Assembly: GCF_007066085.1 (NCBI RefSeq)
Contig: NZ_CP041405.1
Span: 310,001 to 374,000 of the forward strand
Direction: 5' to 3'
DNA: 64,000 nucleotides
Origin: Paenibacillus thiaminolyticus
GTDB lineage: Bacteria; Bacillota; Bacilli; Paenibacillales; Paenibacillaceae
This document shows, piece by piece, positions 24,185 through 33,814 of the stretch (position 1 is its first letter; every line of letters begins with the position of its first letter). Made by a program: the position numbers and the translations under genes. The notes under the pieces are model-generated. The model worked only from the letters and a program-made list of their open reading frames with translations, was not told the DNA's origin and made no database searches.

Positions 24185-25063
24185 TCAGGCGCGGGTTCGT
24201 TCGAGCCACTGCTTCGCCGCGAGCGTGAGCAGCGCCAGGGCGGCCAGCAGCGAGGCCGAGGCGAACGCGGCCGAGAACTGGTACTCGTTATACAGGATTT
24301 CCACATGCAAGGGAAGCGTGTTCGTCTCGCCGCGAATATGGCCGGAGACGACCGATACGGCTCCGAATTCGCCCATGGCGCGGGCGTTGCAAATGATAAT
24401 GCCGTAGAGGAGCCCCCATTTGATGTTCGGGAGCGTAATGTGGCGGAACATTCTCCATCCCTTCGCGCCAAGCGTGGCCGCCGCTTCTTCTTCCAGCGTG
24501 CCTTGAGCTTGCATGATTGGGATAATCTCTCGCGCCACGAAGGGGAAGGTGACGAACAGCGTGGCGAGCACGATGCCCGGGAGCGCGAACACGATCTGCA
24601 CGTCATGCGCCGCCAGCCAGGAGCCGAACCAGCCATGGGCCCCGAACAGCAGAATGAAGAGGAAGCCCGCAATGACCGGAGAGACGGAAAAGGGCAGGTC
24701 GATGAGGGTAATGAGCCATTGCTTGCCGCGAAAGGCGAACTTGGTCAGGCACCATGCGGCGGCGATGCCGAATATCGTATTCAGCGGGACGACGATAAGG
24801 GCCGTGATGAGTGTCAGCCGGATGGCCGCCAGCGCGTCCGGCTCGGCCAGCGCCGCGAAGTAGATGTCCGCGCCCCGCTTGAACGCCTCTGCGAAGACGG
24901 CCGCGAGCGGGAGCAGCAGGACGAGACCGATGAAGGCGAGCGCGACGGCGATAAGCAGCCTGCGGATGAGCGGGGATTCGGTCGTGCAGCCGGCGCGAGG
25001 CGTAAGCTTGCGCGAGGCTGGCGGCGGGGAAGGGGAGATGGTAGCGGACGGAGAAGCGGCCAT
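24185..25063 (-). CDS. cysW: Sulfate/thiosulfate ABC transporter permease CysW
   Basis: A 292-residue inner-membrane permease with six hydrophobic segments. The family start is clear ([26 protein letters not shown]), followed by [20 protein letters not shown], the EAA loop [22 protein letters not shown], and [16 protein letters not shown], which is diagnostic for CysW. The first 30 residues are a P/S-rich extension absent from most homologues; a shorter start is possible. It lies 80 bases after cysT in the order sbp-cysT-cysW. No ATPase gene (cysA) follows before the terminator. Confidence 0.93.
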   Translation of the reverse strand: MAASPSATISPSPPPASRKLTPRAGCTTESPLIRRLLIAVALAFIGLVLLLPLAAVFAEAFKRGADIYFAALAEPDALAAIRLTLITALIVVPLNTIFGIAAAWCLTKFAFRGKQWLITLIDLPFSVSPVIAGFLFILLFGAHGWFGSWLAAHDVQIVFALPGIVLATLFVTFPFVAREIIPIMQAQGTLEEEAAATLGAKGWRMFRHITLPNIKWGLLYGIIICNARAMGEFGAVSVVSGHIRGETNTLPLHVEILYNEYQFSAAFASASLLAALALLTLAAKQWLERTRA

Positions 25064-25143
25064 GCGTTAATCCTCCTTCAGGATGAAAGTAATCTCATAA
25101 CGGGCGGCGGCCCATGAATGAATCCGGCAGGCGTTCATGCGCT

Positions 25144-26007
25144 TCATAGCGAGGTCATGCGCCGCGCCGCCTTCCATTGCAGCGTATTGATAAGCAGCTG
25201 CAGCAGGAAGGACAGGATGATCATAACGAGCGCGACGGCGGTGGCGCCTGCGTAATCGTATTGTTCCAGCTTAGTCATGATGAGCAGCGGAGCAATCTCG
25301 GTCTTGTACGGCATGTTGCCGGAGATGAAGACGACCGAACCGTATTCTCCGATGCCGCGGGCGAACGCAAGCGCGAATCCCGTCAGGAGCGACGGAAGGA
25401 GCTGCGGCACGATAATGCGGCGGAAGACGGCCAGCCGCTTCGCCCCGAGCGTGGCGGCCGCTTCCTCGACCTCTGTCTCCCATGACTCGAGCACCGGCTG
25501 AACCGTGCGGACGACGAAGGGGAGACCGATGAAGACGAGGGCGATTGCGATCCCGATCGCAGAGTAGGCGCTCGGGATGCCGATCGCGTACAGCCAGCGG
25601 CCTATCCAGCCGTTCTCGGCGTAGATCGCCGTGAGCGCGATGCCCGCAACTGCGGTCGGCAGGGCGAAGGGCAGATCGATAATCCCGTCGATCAGCCGCT
25701 TGCCGGGAAATGTGTAGCGCACGAGCACCCAGGCGACGACAAAGCCGAACACGACATTGACCAATCCGGCGGCGAACGCTGTCGCGAAGCTGATGCGGTA
25801 GGCCGCCAGCACGCGCTCATCGAAGACGGCAGCCCAGAAGCTGCTCCAGTTCAGCTCAAGCGACTTCAGCACGACGGCGGACAGAGGGATGAGCACGAGC
25901 AGCGACAAATAGCCGACGGTAAATCCGAGCGTGATGCGGAACCCGGGAAGAACCGCATACGGCTTGCCTTTAGGCGGGGTCCGCTTTGGGGGTGGTGTGG
26001 CAGTCAT
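25144..26007 (-). CDS. cysT: Sulfate/thiosulfate ABC transporter permease CysT (CysU)
   Basis: A 287-residue permease. It has six membrane segments, [26 protein letters not shown], the EAA loop [23 protein letters not shown], and [26 protein letters not shown], as in CysT. AAAGGAGG sits 14 bases before ATG 26007, a long spacing. It forms the membrane channel with CysW. It follows the binding-protein gene by 38 bases. Confidence 0.94.
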   Translation of the reverse strand: MTATPPPKRTPPKGKPYAVLPGFRITLGFTVGYLSLLVLIPLSAVVLKSLELNWSSFWAAVFDERVLAAYRISFATAFAAGLVNVVFGFVVAWVLVRYTFPGKRLIDGIIDLPFALPTAVAGIALTAIYAENGWIGRWLYAIGIPSAYSAIGIAIALVFIGLPFVVRTVQPVLESWETEVEEAAATLGAKRLAVFRRIIVPQLLPSLLTGFALAFARGIGEYGSVVFISGNMPYKTEIAPLLIMTKLEQYDYAGATAVALVMIILSFLLQLLINTLQWKAARRMTSL

Positions 26008-26045
26008 CGGGCATTGGCGCCTCCTTTTTCCAAGTGATTGAACGT

Positions 26046-27116
26046 TTACCGTTTATAGATTTCGTCGAACATCGCGCCGTCGGCGAAATGCTTCTTGTGG
26101 GCCTCGGCCCAGCCGCCGAACTGCTCCTGAATGGTCAGGAGATTCACTTGCGGGAAGCGCTGCTCGTACTTGGCGGCAACGGACTCCAGCCGCGGCCGGT
26201 AATAATGCTTGGCGGCGATGTCTTGCCCTTCCTCACTATACAAATAGTCGAGGTAAGCTTCCGCCGCTTGGCGTGTTCCCCGCTTATCCACGATCTCGTC
26301 GACGACGGCGACCGGCGGCTCCGCCAGAATGCTTAGGCTCGGCACCACGATCTCGAATTTATCCTTGCCCAGCTCGTTGGTGGCCAGAAATGCCTCGTTC
26401 TCCCATGAGATCAGCACGTCGCCGATGCCGCGCTCCACGAAGGTGGTCGTCGCTCCGCGCGCGCCGGAATCGAGAACGGGCACGTTGCGGTAGAGGCTGC
26501 GCAGCCATTCCTGGGCCTGCTCTTCCTTATTGCCGCTTGCCGCGAGCGCATAGCCCCAGGCGGCAAGGTAGTTCCAGCGCGCACCGCCCGAGGTCTTCGG
26601 ATTCGGCGTGATGACCTGGACATCCTGCTTTACGAGATCATTCCAATCGCGGATGCCTTTCGGGTTGCCCTTCCGCACGAGGAAGACGATGGTAGAATAA
26701 TAAGGGGCGCTGTTGTCTCTTAAGCGCTTCTCCCAGCCGTCCTTGATTAGGCCGGCCTGTTGGATGGCATCGATATCATAAGCCAGGGCGAGGGTAACGA
26801 CGTCCGCCTGCAGCCCGTCGATAACGGAACGCGCTTGCTTGCCGCTGCCGCCATGGGATTGCTTCACGGTGACAGACTGACCCGTCTTCTTCTGCCAATA
26901 AGCCGCAAACGCCTTATTGTAATCGGCATACAGTTCACGCGTCGGGTCGTAGGATACGTTCTGAAGCACGATTGGCTCCGTGCCGCCGCTGCCGTCCGTT
27001 CCGCCCTGGGCGTCCGTCTTCGCGCCGCCGGCTCCGCTTCCGCAGGCGGCGGTCAGGCTCAAGGCCGCGACGAGTGCCCATAGCGTCGCTTTTTTTCGGT
27101 ATGGTCTGCCGTTCAT
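26046..27116 (-). CDS. sbp: Sulfate-binding lipoprotein
   Basis: A 356-residue extracellular binding protein of the Sbp/CysP family. The signal peptide ends in the lipobox LTAAC. The mature protein has [50 protein letters not shown] (the conserved sulfate-cradle region) and [20 protein letters not shown] 27116 is chosen over an ORF opening 32 codons earlier because GGAG lies eight bases upstream and the signal peptide starts here ([19 protein letters not shown]). It is the first gene of sbp-cysT-cysW. Confidence 0.93.
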   Translation of the reverse strand: MNGRPYRKKATLWALVAALSLTAACGSGAGGAKTDAQGGTDGSGGTEPIVLQNVSYDPTRELYADYNKAFAAYWQKKTGQSVTVKQSHGGSGKQARSVIDGLQADVVTLALAYDIDAIQQAGLIKDGWEKRLRDNSAPYYSTIVFLVRKGNPKGIRDWNDLVKQDVQVITPNPKTSGGARWNYLAAWGYALAASGNKEEQAQEWLRSLYRNVPVLDSGARGATTTFVERGIGDVLISWENEAFLATNELGKDKFEIVVPSLSILAEPPVAVVDEIVDKRGTRQAAEAYLDYLYSEEGQDIAAKHYYRPRLESVAAKYEQRFPQVNLLTIQEQFGGWAEAHKKHFADGAMFDEIYKR

Positions 27117-27198
27117 CTTCCATGCTCCTCTCTCTCGGCCGCTTGATTGCTTATCGCTGCGCCGTATCATAACCGCAGCAAATGAGGTGTGTACGCCC

Positions 27199-27226
27199 AT
27201 TTTACCACGCAACTCCGATGGGACAA
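27199..27226 (-). promoter_or_regulatory. Promoter of the sulfate transport operon
   Basis: On the minus strand TTGTCC (27226-27221), 16 bases, TAAAAT (27204-27199). It is 83 bases before the chosen sbp start. No CymR or S-box element was recognised in the short leader. Confidence 0.55.
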
Positions 27227-27640
27227 CTTGGATATTCGAGCGTATGCATGTATGGTATCAGCCCTGTGGAGCCATAGTCAATAAAGATTTGCAGGAATGC
27301 AACTTATTCCCACCATCGTCAGAAGGAGCGGTATTCTCTGTCGCGAAAACGTTTCATATCCGTGCCGATCCGGTTGAATAAGGACCGGTTTATTCCAAAT
27401 TGCGCATATGAAACAGAGGCGATATCTCTTCGCGAATCCGATCGAGGAAAATCTATGCGTAAGCAAGAGAGCGAGAATTCGGCGCTGTGGTTCGATCGCT
27501 AAGGTTCGAAAAGCAACGGTTTAAGCAGGACAAACCAATTTCTTCGACAGAAGATCTTGCGGACCGGGAAGGTAAACAACTGTATACGAAAGTCATAAGA
27601 AATCTCTTTGCACGGGGCAGAAGGTCTCTTATTGTTAAAG
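27227..27640. other. Spacer between sbp and the DUF4855 gene
   Basis: No convincing gene on either strand. Seen: the 8-mer palindrome AAACGTTT inside CGAAAACGTTTCAT (27344-27357), which looks like a LacI-family half-operator. Open frames here lack ribosome sites. Confidence 0.4.
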
Positions 27641-27654
27641 TGAAGGCGCTTACA
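27641..27654. promoter_or_regulatory. cre-like site before the DUF4855 gene
   Basis: TGAAGGCGCTTACA matches the CcpA consensus TGNAANCGNTNNCA at all but one fixed position. It lies 125 bases before the start at 27779. This suggests carbon catabolite control or a related LacI-family regulator. Confidence 0.6.
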
Positions 27655-27778
27655 TAAATGACTTCGAAGGCTTCGAGTCCTGTGCTGGAAGGGAGGGAAT
27701 TGATAATTGCCGGGCGCGAGGCAGTCGTGCCTAGAGAAGCAGCATAGGGATTGTAAACCACACTCAGGAGGGAAAAAG

Positions 27779-30316
27779 ATGGTGTCTTTGAAAAAGAGAA
27801 TATCCATGGCCTTATGCATGATGATGCTGATTACCTTCATCCCGGTCCCGAATGCGCATGCGGCCGGGAACGAGCCGGAGCTTCGCAATCTGGCCAAGGA
27901 TTCCACCTATGAATGGTCGGAGGCGCCGGATTACCGCTACCCGGATACCGGTAACAAGCTGACGGACGGCAAAACCGGCGGCACGAACGTGCTGGACCCG
28001 GCGTGGACCGGACATTTGCAGAAGCAGACGCGGGAGATCGTATTCGATCTGGGAGAAGCCAAGTCCATCTCCAGCATCAAGTCCCACTTCCTTCAGGATT
28101 GGCCCGGATCGGCCATCTTGTTCCCATTGACGGTATCGATGTATGTCTCGAACGATAACGTGAATTGGGGAGAGGTATCCCACAAGGCGACCGAGCTGCT
28201 GTGGGTGGACGGTCCGCCCGCAGAGCAGTACTATGTGTGGGACGGAAGCAAGGACGGCATTCCTGCGGCGGGACCAGACGCCAAAATGGCTTATGCGCGC
28301 TACGTCAAAGTAATGTTCTCGATGCACCCGAAAGCCTGGACCTTCCTCGACGAGATCGAGATTATCGGAGCGGACGGCAAGCAGGAGGGCGCCACGGAGG
28401 TGCCGGCGAAGTCGTTCGAATATTTGCGCCCGGGCGCGGATACGGCGGGGATTCGCAATCTGTCGCTCGTCTATAACGGATACTACAGCGATATGCCGGA
28501 ATGGACGAAGGACAATTTGCTTCCCGAGATTGGCTATGTCAATAAAAATGGCGAGCTTACGGACTGGTTCTTCGATGGCGTGCTGATGCTCGGCCTGAAG
28601 TCGCCCGAAGGACGCGATTTCGGCGTTGACTCCCTCCTGCCGGACTGGAAATGGTATCTCGATAAAACCTTCAAGCCGCAAGGCGATATGAGCCAGTTGA
28701 ATGAAGCGGTGAAGGAAGTCGGCCAGAAGCTGAAGCAGCCGGACTACAAGATGAAGGTTGTGGCGATGATCCCGCTTCCGGCCGAGCATGTGACGGACTT
28801 CGGCGATGTGGACGGGGACGGCGTATCCGAGAACTTCAATGAAGGAAGTGTCGGCCGGGAGCAGGCGCTGGCCAATCGGCAGAAGGCGGTCCGCTGGTGG
28901 ATCCAGGAAGTCCTCCAGCGTTGGGAGGAGAACAATTACTCGAACCTGGAGCTTGTCGGCCTATATTGGCTGGATGAGTCGCTTAGCACCAGCGAATCGG
29001 GTCCGGATTTCGTCCGCATGGTCAATGCCGATGTGCATGCGCAGGGCTTGACATCGTTCTGGATTCCGCACTCCATGGCGTATAAGGCCTATATGTGGCG
29101 AGATGTCGGACTCGATGCGGCAGCCTACCAGCCGAATTATTTCTTCGAGCCGTTGTCTATCGATCGTCTGGTGGACGGAGTCACAACGGCGAAGCGGTTC
29201 GGCATGGGCGTCGAACTCGAGTTCGACAACCGTATGCTGAAGGACGAGGCATTCCGCAAGCGGTTCCATGAATATCTCGATGCTGGTTATGAGTATGGCT
29301 TTGCTGGCCCAGACACGTTCAAGGCGTACTACAAAGGAAGCGGCCCGGTGCTGCGCGATGCGGCGAACAGCCAGGATGCGCAAATTCGCGAGCTGTACGA
29401 CAGACTGTATCAATTCGCGAACGGCAACAACACAGGCGGCAATACCGCGCCCGCAGCGTCGGATGCCTCGTTCCGGACGGCGGCGAATACCCCGGTAAGC
29501 GGCACGCTCACGGCCAGCGACAGCGACGGGGATGCGCTGACATACAGCATTGTGGACAATGGTACGAAAGGCAAGGCCGTGGTGACGGATGCGGCGGCCG
29601 GCGCCTTCACCTACACGCCGAACGAGGGAGAGACAGGCACGGACACGTTTACTTACAAGGCGAATGACGGCCAATCCGATTCGAATACCGCCACCGTAAC
29701 CGTAACTATCGATTCAGCAGCGGCAGGATGGCAGACCCAATTGACAGGGGCAAGCAACGTTCAGCCCGGGGAGAAATTCACCGTCACGTACGGCTTGAAC
29801 GGCGGCTCGGAGAACATCTATGCGCAGGATATTCGAGTCGAGTATGATCCGGCCTTCATGGAATTGATGTCCGTCAAACCGATCAAGAATGGCATCAGCC
29901 TCATCGATAGCGACAAGAAGACGCCGGGCAAGCTGCATCTGATTGTGGCCAGCCAAGGCGAGGGCAACGCGGTGAATGGCACGGCGGATCTGCTGGTGCT
30001 GACCTTCCGCGTGAAGAAGGAGACAGGCTCGAACACCGGCGTCATCTCAATCTCCAGCGCGGTGCTCGGCGACGAGCAGGGGCGGGAAGCGCAGGCGACG
30101 CCCTCTTCGAAGACGATTCAAGCCGGGGCATCACTTCCCGGAGACTACAATGGGGACGGGAAGGTAACCGTTGGCGATCTGGCTATCGTCGCCTCTCATT
30201 ACGGCAAGACGAAGCATAGCCCGGACTGGGAGCAGGTGAAGCATATGGATGCGAACGGCAACGGGAAAATCGACGATCAAGATTTGGCCTTCGTCAGCCG
30301 CAAGCTGATGAACTAG
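27779..30316 (+). CDS. Secreted multidomain protein: galactose-binding-like, DUF4855, Ig-like, cohesin and dockerin
   Basis: An 845-residue exported protein. A signal peptide (MVSLKKRISMALCMMMLITF, ending AHA) is followed by an F5/8-type galactose-binding-like domain (about 33-197, ELRNLAKDSTYEW...FLDEIEIIG). A DUF4855 region spans about 210-547 (LYWLDESLSTSE...FEPLSIDRLVDGV). A Big/cadherin-like repeat follows (about 554-645, SDGDALTYSI...DTFTYKANDG), then a cohesin-like domain (about 650-775, GEKFTVTYGLNG...YDPAFMELMSVKP), and a type I dockerin with two calcium loops (about 786-845, DYNGDGKVTVGDL and DANGNGKIDDQDL). ATG 27779 follows GGAGGG. Carrying both cohesin and dockerin in one chain allows self-linking or chains of the protein (inference). 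It is probably active on or bound to extracellular polysaccharide. Confidence 0.85.
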   Translation: MVSLKKRISMALCMMMLITFIPVPNAHAAGNEPELRNLAKDSTYEWSEAPDYRYPDTGNKLTDGKTGGTNVLDPAWTGHLQKQTREIVFDLGEAKSISSIKSHFLQDWPGSAILFPLTVSMYVSNDNVNWGEVSHKATELLWVDGPPAEQYYVWDGSKDGIPAAGPDAKMAYARYVKVMFSMHPKAWTFLDEIEIIGADGKQEGATEVPAKSFEYLRPGADTAGIRNLSLVYNGYYSDMPEWTKDNLLPEIGYVNKNGELTDWFFDGVLMLGLKSPEGRDFGVDSLLPDWKWYLDKTFKPQGDMSQLNEAVKEVGQKLKQPDYKMKVVAMIPLPAEHVTDFGDVDGDGVSENFNEGSVGREQALANRQKAVRWWIQEVLQRWEENNYSNLELVGLYWLDESLSTSESGPDFVRMVNADVHAQGLTSFWIPHSMAYKAYMWRDVGLDAAAYQPNYFFEPLSIDRLVDGVTTAKRFGMGVELEFDNRMLKDEAFRKRFHEYLDAGYEYGFAGPDTFKAYYKGSGPVLRDAANSQDAQIRELYDRLYQFANGNNTGGNTAPAASDASFRTAANTPVSGTLTASDSDGDALTYSIVDNGTKGKAVVTDAAAGAFTYTPNEGETGTDTFTYKANDGQSDSNTATVTVTIDSAAAGWQTQLTGASNVQPGEKFTVTYGLNGGSENIYAQDIRVEYDPAFMELMSVKPIKNGISLIDSDKKTPGKLHLIVASQGEGNAVNGTADLLVLTFRVKKETGSNTGVISISSAVLGDEQGREAQATPSSKTIQAGASLPGDYNGDGKVTVGDLAIVASHYGKTKHSPDWEQVKHMDANGNGKIDDQDLAFVSRKLMN

Positions 30317-30321
30317 AAGGG

Positions 30322-30366
30322 GCCGACACGAGCTAAGCGCTTCCGCTTAGTAGGTGTCGGCTCTTT
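30322..30366 (+). terminator. Long terminator after the DUF4855 gene
   Basis: GCCGACAC (30322-30329) pairs with GTGTCGGC (30354-30361), with an inner CTAAGCG/CGCTTAG stem, followed by TCTTTT. Confidence 0.82.
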
Positions 30367-30427
30367 TGCGCTATGACCACTGGCTGTGACGGGACGGGGA
30401 GAGCTTCGCATGCCCCGATTTTGATGG

Positions 30428-30721
30428 CTACTGCTGTTCAAGCCTGTCGAGCATGAGCCGGTAACTTCCGTTGCCATAGTGCAGGATTCGCTTGACACGC
30501 GAAATAATGGCCGTGCTTGCGCCGGTCTCCGCTTCAATCTCCATATACGTGCTGCCGTTCAATAGCATTTTGGCAACTTCCAGCCGTTGGGACAAGGCCT
30601 GCAATTCTTTTGGAGTCGTCAAGTCTTCGAAGAAATCATAACATTCCTCCATGCTTTGCAGTTTCATAATGATCTCCAGCAATTGCTCGATTGCCGGATC
30701 GCCGGAACGCTTGGCATACAT
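30428..30721 (-). CDS. yerC: YerC/YecD-family TrpR-like DNA-binding protein
   Basis: A 97-residue protein. LTTPKELQALSQRLEVAKMLLNGSTYMEIEAETGASTAIISRVKRIL is the TrpR-type helix-turn-helix of the YerC/YecD family, and the length is right. B. subtilis YerC has no firmly established regulon. It is divergent from the tyrosine catabolic operon, 319 bases apart, but in other Bacillota yerC stands alone, so the proximity may mean nothing. Confidence 0.9.
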   Translation of the reverse strand: MYAKRSGDPAIEQLLEIIMKLQSMEECYDFFEDLTTPKELQALSQRLEVAKMLLNGSTYMEIEAETGASTAIISRVKRILHYGNGSYRLMLDRLEQQ

Positions 30722-30973
30722 ATCGTCCTATCAACTCCAATTCGAAATGAATACCACGAATGCGCATACTCCTTATTTTTTGACAAGAAGCCGCCTTTTT
30801 CCTTCTGTTTGTTCAAAAAACATTCACAAATTCAAAAAAACCAGTTGGATGCTATTTTGGTGCTTTACTGCGATATCGCAACGGTGCGGTTTACCCCTGC
30901 TGGATTCATGCACATATGTGCTGCCGCGGCTATTCCGCCGTGCGTTGGAGCAGACTCGCGTTCGAGTACGCTT

Positions 30974-31002
30974 TTGCTAGATATTGGAATGCATCATATA
31001 CT
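30974..31002 (+). promoter_or_regulatory. Promoter of the tyrosine catabolic operon
   Basis: TTGCTA (30974-30979), 17 bases, TATACT (30997-31002), giving a leader of about 30 bases before ATG 31041. The rest of the 30722-31040 spacer is AT-rich without other features. Confidence 0.7.
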
Positions 31003-31040
31003 TTCATTGGCAACAATCAAGCGAGTGTAGGAGGGTGTTT

Positions 31041-32153
31041 ATGAAAAAACAAGCGGTAACCGACAGAACGGAGCAAGAAATTTTCCCGATCCAGGACATC
31101 GACTACATTGAATTTTATACGGGGAACGCGAAGCAAGCCATGCACTATTTCGTCAAAGGCTATGGATTCCGGCCTATCGCCTTTTCGGGCTTGGAGACCG
31201 GCAACCGTGATCAAGTATCGTATGTTATCGAGCAGAATAAAATTCGGTTCGTTCTCTCCGGCGCTCTCTCCGACAGTCATCCGATTGCCGAGTTCGTCAA
31301 ATTGCACGGCGACGGGGTCAAAGATGTCGCATTGCGGGTCAGTAATGTTGAAAAGGCTTACAAGGATGCGGTATCACGCGGCGGAATCGCCATTATGGAA
31401 CCGGCTGAATATTCGGATGAGCACGGCAAGGTCAAAAAAGCGGTTATCGGCACGTATGGCGACACGATTCATACATTGATAGAGCGGGACGATTATAACG
31501 GATTGTTCCTGCCTGGGTATCAGTCGATTGAAGATAGCCTGCCGCACCAGCCGGCCGGACTGATCGGCGTCGACCATGTCGTCGGCAACGTGGAGCGAAT
31601 GGACGAATGGGTTACTTACTATGAAAAAGTGATGGGCTTCAAGCAAATGATTCATTTCGATGATGAGGATATCAGCACGGAATATTCGGCCTTGATGTCC
31701 AAAGTGATGCATAACGGAGGCAGAATCAAATTCCCGATTAACGAGCCGGCGACCGCCAAGCGCAAATCGCAGATCCAGGAGTATCTGGAATATTACAACG
31801 GGCCTGGGGTGCAGCATCTGGCCTTGCTTACGAATGACATCGTATCGACCGTGACGGCACTCCGCGCGAACGGGGTGGAGTTCCTTAGCACGCCGGATTC
31901 CTACTACGATATGCTGACCGCACGGGTAGGACAGATCGATGAGGATATCGCCAAGCTGAAGGAACTGAAAATTTTGGTCGACCGCGATGATGAAGGCTAT
32001 TTGCTGCAAATCTTCACGAAGCCGCTTGTCGACAGACCGACGCTGTTCTTCGAGATCATTCAGCGCAAAGGAGCCGTCGGCTTCGGCGAAGGCAATTTCA
32101 AGGCCTTGTTCGAATCGATCGAACGGGAGCAGGAACGGCGCGGCAACTTATAG
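31041..32153 (+). CDS. hppD: 4-hydroxyphenylpyruvate dioxygenase
   Basis: A 370-residue Fe(II) enzyme converting 4-hydroxyphenylpyruvate to homogentisate. It has two vicinal-oxygen-chelate domains. The iron ligands are visible as His in IGVDHVVGNV, His in GPGVQHLALLTNDI and Glu in PTLFFEIIQRKG; FKALFESIEREQERRGNL is the usual C-terminal helix. GGAGGGTG precedes ATG 31041. It is the first gene of the eight-gene operon to 38848, about 40 bases after a good promoter. Confidence 0.96.
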   Translation: MKKQAVTDRTEQEIFPIQDIDYIEFYTGNAKQAMHYFVKGYGFRPIAFSGLETGNRDQVSYVIEQNKIRFVLSGALSDSHPIAEFVKLHGDGVKDVALRVSNVEKAYKDAVSRGGIAIMEPAEYSDEHGKVKKAVIGTYGDTIHTLIERDDYNGLFLPGYQSIEDSLPHQPAGLIGVDHVVGNVERMDEWVTYYEKVMGFKQMIHFDDEDISTEYSALMSKVMHNGGRIKFPINEPATAKRKSQIQEYLEYYNGPGVQHLALLTNDIVSTVTALRANGVEFLSTPDSYYDMLTARVGQIDEDIAKLKELKILVDRDDEGYLLQIFTKPLVDRPTLFFEIIQRKGAVGFGEGNFKALFESIEREQERRGNL

Positions 32154-32183
32154 ACCCGCGCCGCAGGAAGGAGTAGAAGCCGC

Positions 32184-32795
32184 ATGGATATTGCACCGCA
32201 CGAGCTGCACTGGAGAGACGCCTACAAGCTGATGATAGGCTCCATCCTGCCGCGTCCGATTGCTTTTGTGTCCACGATCGATCCGAACGGTACGGCCAAT
32301 CTGGCTCCGTTCAGCTTTTTTACGGCCATCTGCGCGGAGCCGTTCCTGATCGGCTTCGCCCCGATGCGCCGCGGGACGGACGGCCGCAAAAAAGATACGC
32401 TTGTCAATATTGAAGCGACCGGCGAATTCGTCGTCAATATCGTCGGTGAACAGATCGTCGAGCCGATGAATGAGACCGCCGCCGAATTCGAACCGGATGT
32501 GGATGAGTTCCAGGCGGCGGGCTTGACCCCGATCTATAGCCAGCTCATTCGTCCATACCGGGTGAAGGAAAGCGGTATCCAGATGGAATGCGTGCTCCAT
32601 GATATCCTTCATTTCGGCGATCAGCCGGGCGCCGGCAGTTTCGTCATCGGCAAGGTCGTGCTGATGCATATAAGCGACGAGCTGTACGCCGACGGCAAAA
32701 TCGACATGGAGAAGCTGCTTCCGATCGGGCGCATGGCTGGCCATGTCTACACCCGGGCCGTCTCCGACACATTTATGCTGGAGCGAAAAAAGTAG
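32184..32795 (+). CDS. Flavin reductase-like FMN-binding protein
   Basis: A 203-residue protein of the flavin reductase/DIM6-NTAB fold. It has ILPRPIAFVSTIDPNGTANLAPFSFFTAICAEPFLIGF (FMN phosphate-binding loop), KDTLVNIEATGEFVVNIV, and a C-terminal GKVVLMHISDELYADGKIDMEKLLPIGRMAGHVYTRA. It lies inside the tyrosine operon 30 bases after hppD. No two-component monooxygenase partner is encoded nearby, so its role is unclear; it might reduce a quinone form of homogentisate or feed flavin to an enzyme elsewhere (inference). Confidence 0.85.
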   Translation: MDIAPHELHWRDAYKLMIGSILPRPIAFVSTIDPNGTANLAPFSFFTAICAEPFLIGFAPMRRGTDGRKKDTLVNIEATGEFVVNIVGEQIVEPMNETAAEFEPDVDEFQAAGLTPIYSQLIRPYRVKESGIQMECVLHDILHFGDQPGAGSFVIGKVVLMHISDELYADGKIDMEKLLPIGRMAGHVYTRAVSDTFMLERKK

Positions 32796-32820
32796 CGGCA
32801 TACGGAAAGCGGGAGGTTCT

Positions 32821-33756
32821 ATGAAGTTCGTAACATTTGACACCGGAACCGGCACGCCGCGCTCCGGTTGGCTGCGGGAGGGCTGCGTCATCGACATGCA
32901 GGCCGTCAGCGAAGGCCGGCTGCCTGGCGAATTGCTGGAACTGGTGCGCTCTCACGAGGATTATATGGAGGAGGTCAAGCGAATCGACCGCCGCCTTGGC
33001 GCTGGTGCGGAGTCGCTGCTCGCGCATGCAGGCGTCTATCCAGTGAGAGACGTCGCCTTGCTCGCGCCGATTCCGAAGCCGCCGAGCGTCCGCGATTTCT
33101 ATGCCTTCGAAGCGCATGTGATCGCAGCAAGGCGGCGGCGGGGGCTCGATATCGTGCCGGAATGGTACCAATTCCCGGTGTTCTATTTTAGCAATCATCA
33201 GGCCATCGTCGGCCCGGACGCGATTATCCGCAGACCGGCCGCCACCGCCGCTCTGGATTATGAGCTGGAGGTGGCCTGCGTTATCGGCAAGGAAGGACGC
33301 GATATCAGGGCAGAGGAAGCGGACGCCTATATTTTCGGCTATTGCATCCTGAACGACTGGAGCGCGCGCGATCTCCAGCGGGAGGAGGTCAAGGTCGGCC
33401 TCGGCCCGGCCAAGGGCAAAGACTTCGCCACGTCGCTCGGTCCGTATCTGGTCATCAGGGACGAGCTGGAGAGGCACCGCGCAGGCGGGCGCTACGAGCT
33501 GGAGATGGCGGCCCGCGTCAACGGAATCGAGCTGTCGCGCGGCAATCTGCGCGACCTCCATTATACGTTCGGGGAGATGATCGCGCGGGCTTCGGCTGAC
33601 GCCACGCTCTACCCCGGCGATATTATCGGATCGGGCACGGTCGGGACCGGCTGCATTCTCGAGCTGGGACCGGACGTGCACCGCTGGCTGGAGCCCGGCG
33701 ATGTCATCGAATTGGAAGTCGCGGGACTCGGCTTGCTGCGCAACACCATCGGTTGA
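32821..33756 (+). CDS. Fumarylacetoacetate hydrolase-family protein
   Basis: A 311-residue enzyme of the FAH superfamily, here expected to split fumarylacetoacetate into fumarate and acetoacetate. The metal-binding acids appear in DYELEVACVIGKEGRDI; other blocks are GYCILNDWSARDLQREEVKVGLGPAKGKDFATSLGPYLV, NLRDLHYTFGEMIARAS and IIGSGTVGTGCILELG. ATG 32821 follows GGGAGG. The next two enzymes and hppD make the homogentisate route clear. No maleylacetoacetate isomerase gene is seen in the operon. Confidence 0.9.
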   Translation: MKFVTFDTGTGTPRSGWLREGCVIDMQAVSEGRLPGELLELVRSHEDYMEEVKRIDRRLGAGAESLLAHAGVYPVRDVALLAPIPKPPSVRDFYAFEAHVIAARRRRGLDIVPEWYQFPVFYFSNHQAIVGPDAIIRRPAATAALDYELEVACVIGKEGRDIRAEEADAYIFGYCILNDWSARDLQREEVKVGLGPAKGKDFATSLGPYLVIRDELERHRAGGRYELEMAARVNGIELSRGNLRDLHYTFGEMIARASADATLYPGDIIGSGTVGTGCILELGPDVHRWLEPGDVIELEVAGLGLLRNTIG

Positions 33757-33814
33757 AGCGGCGAAGAAGCCGCGCTCGACCGGTGCTGAATTGAGAGAGA
33801 GGAGGATTCATGTC

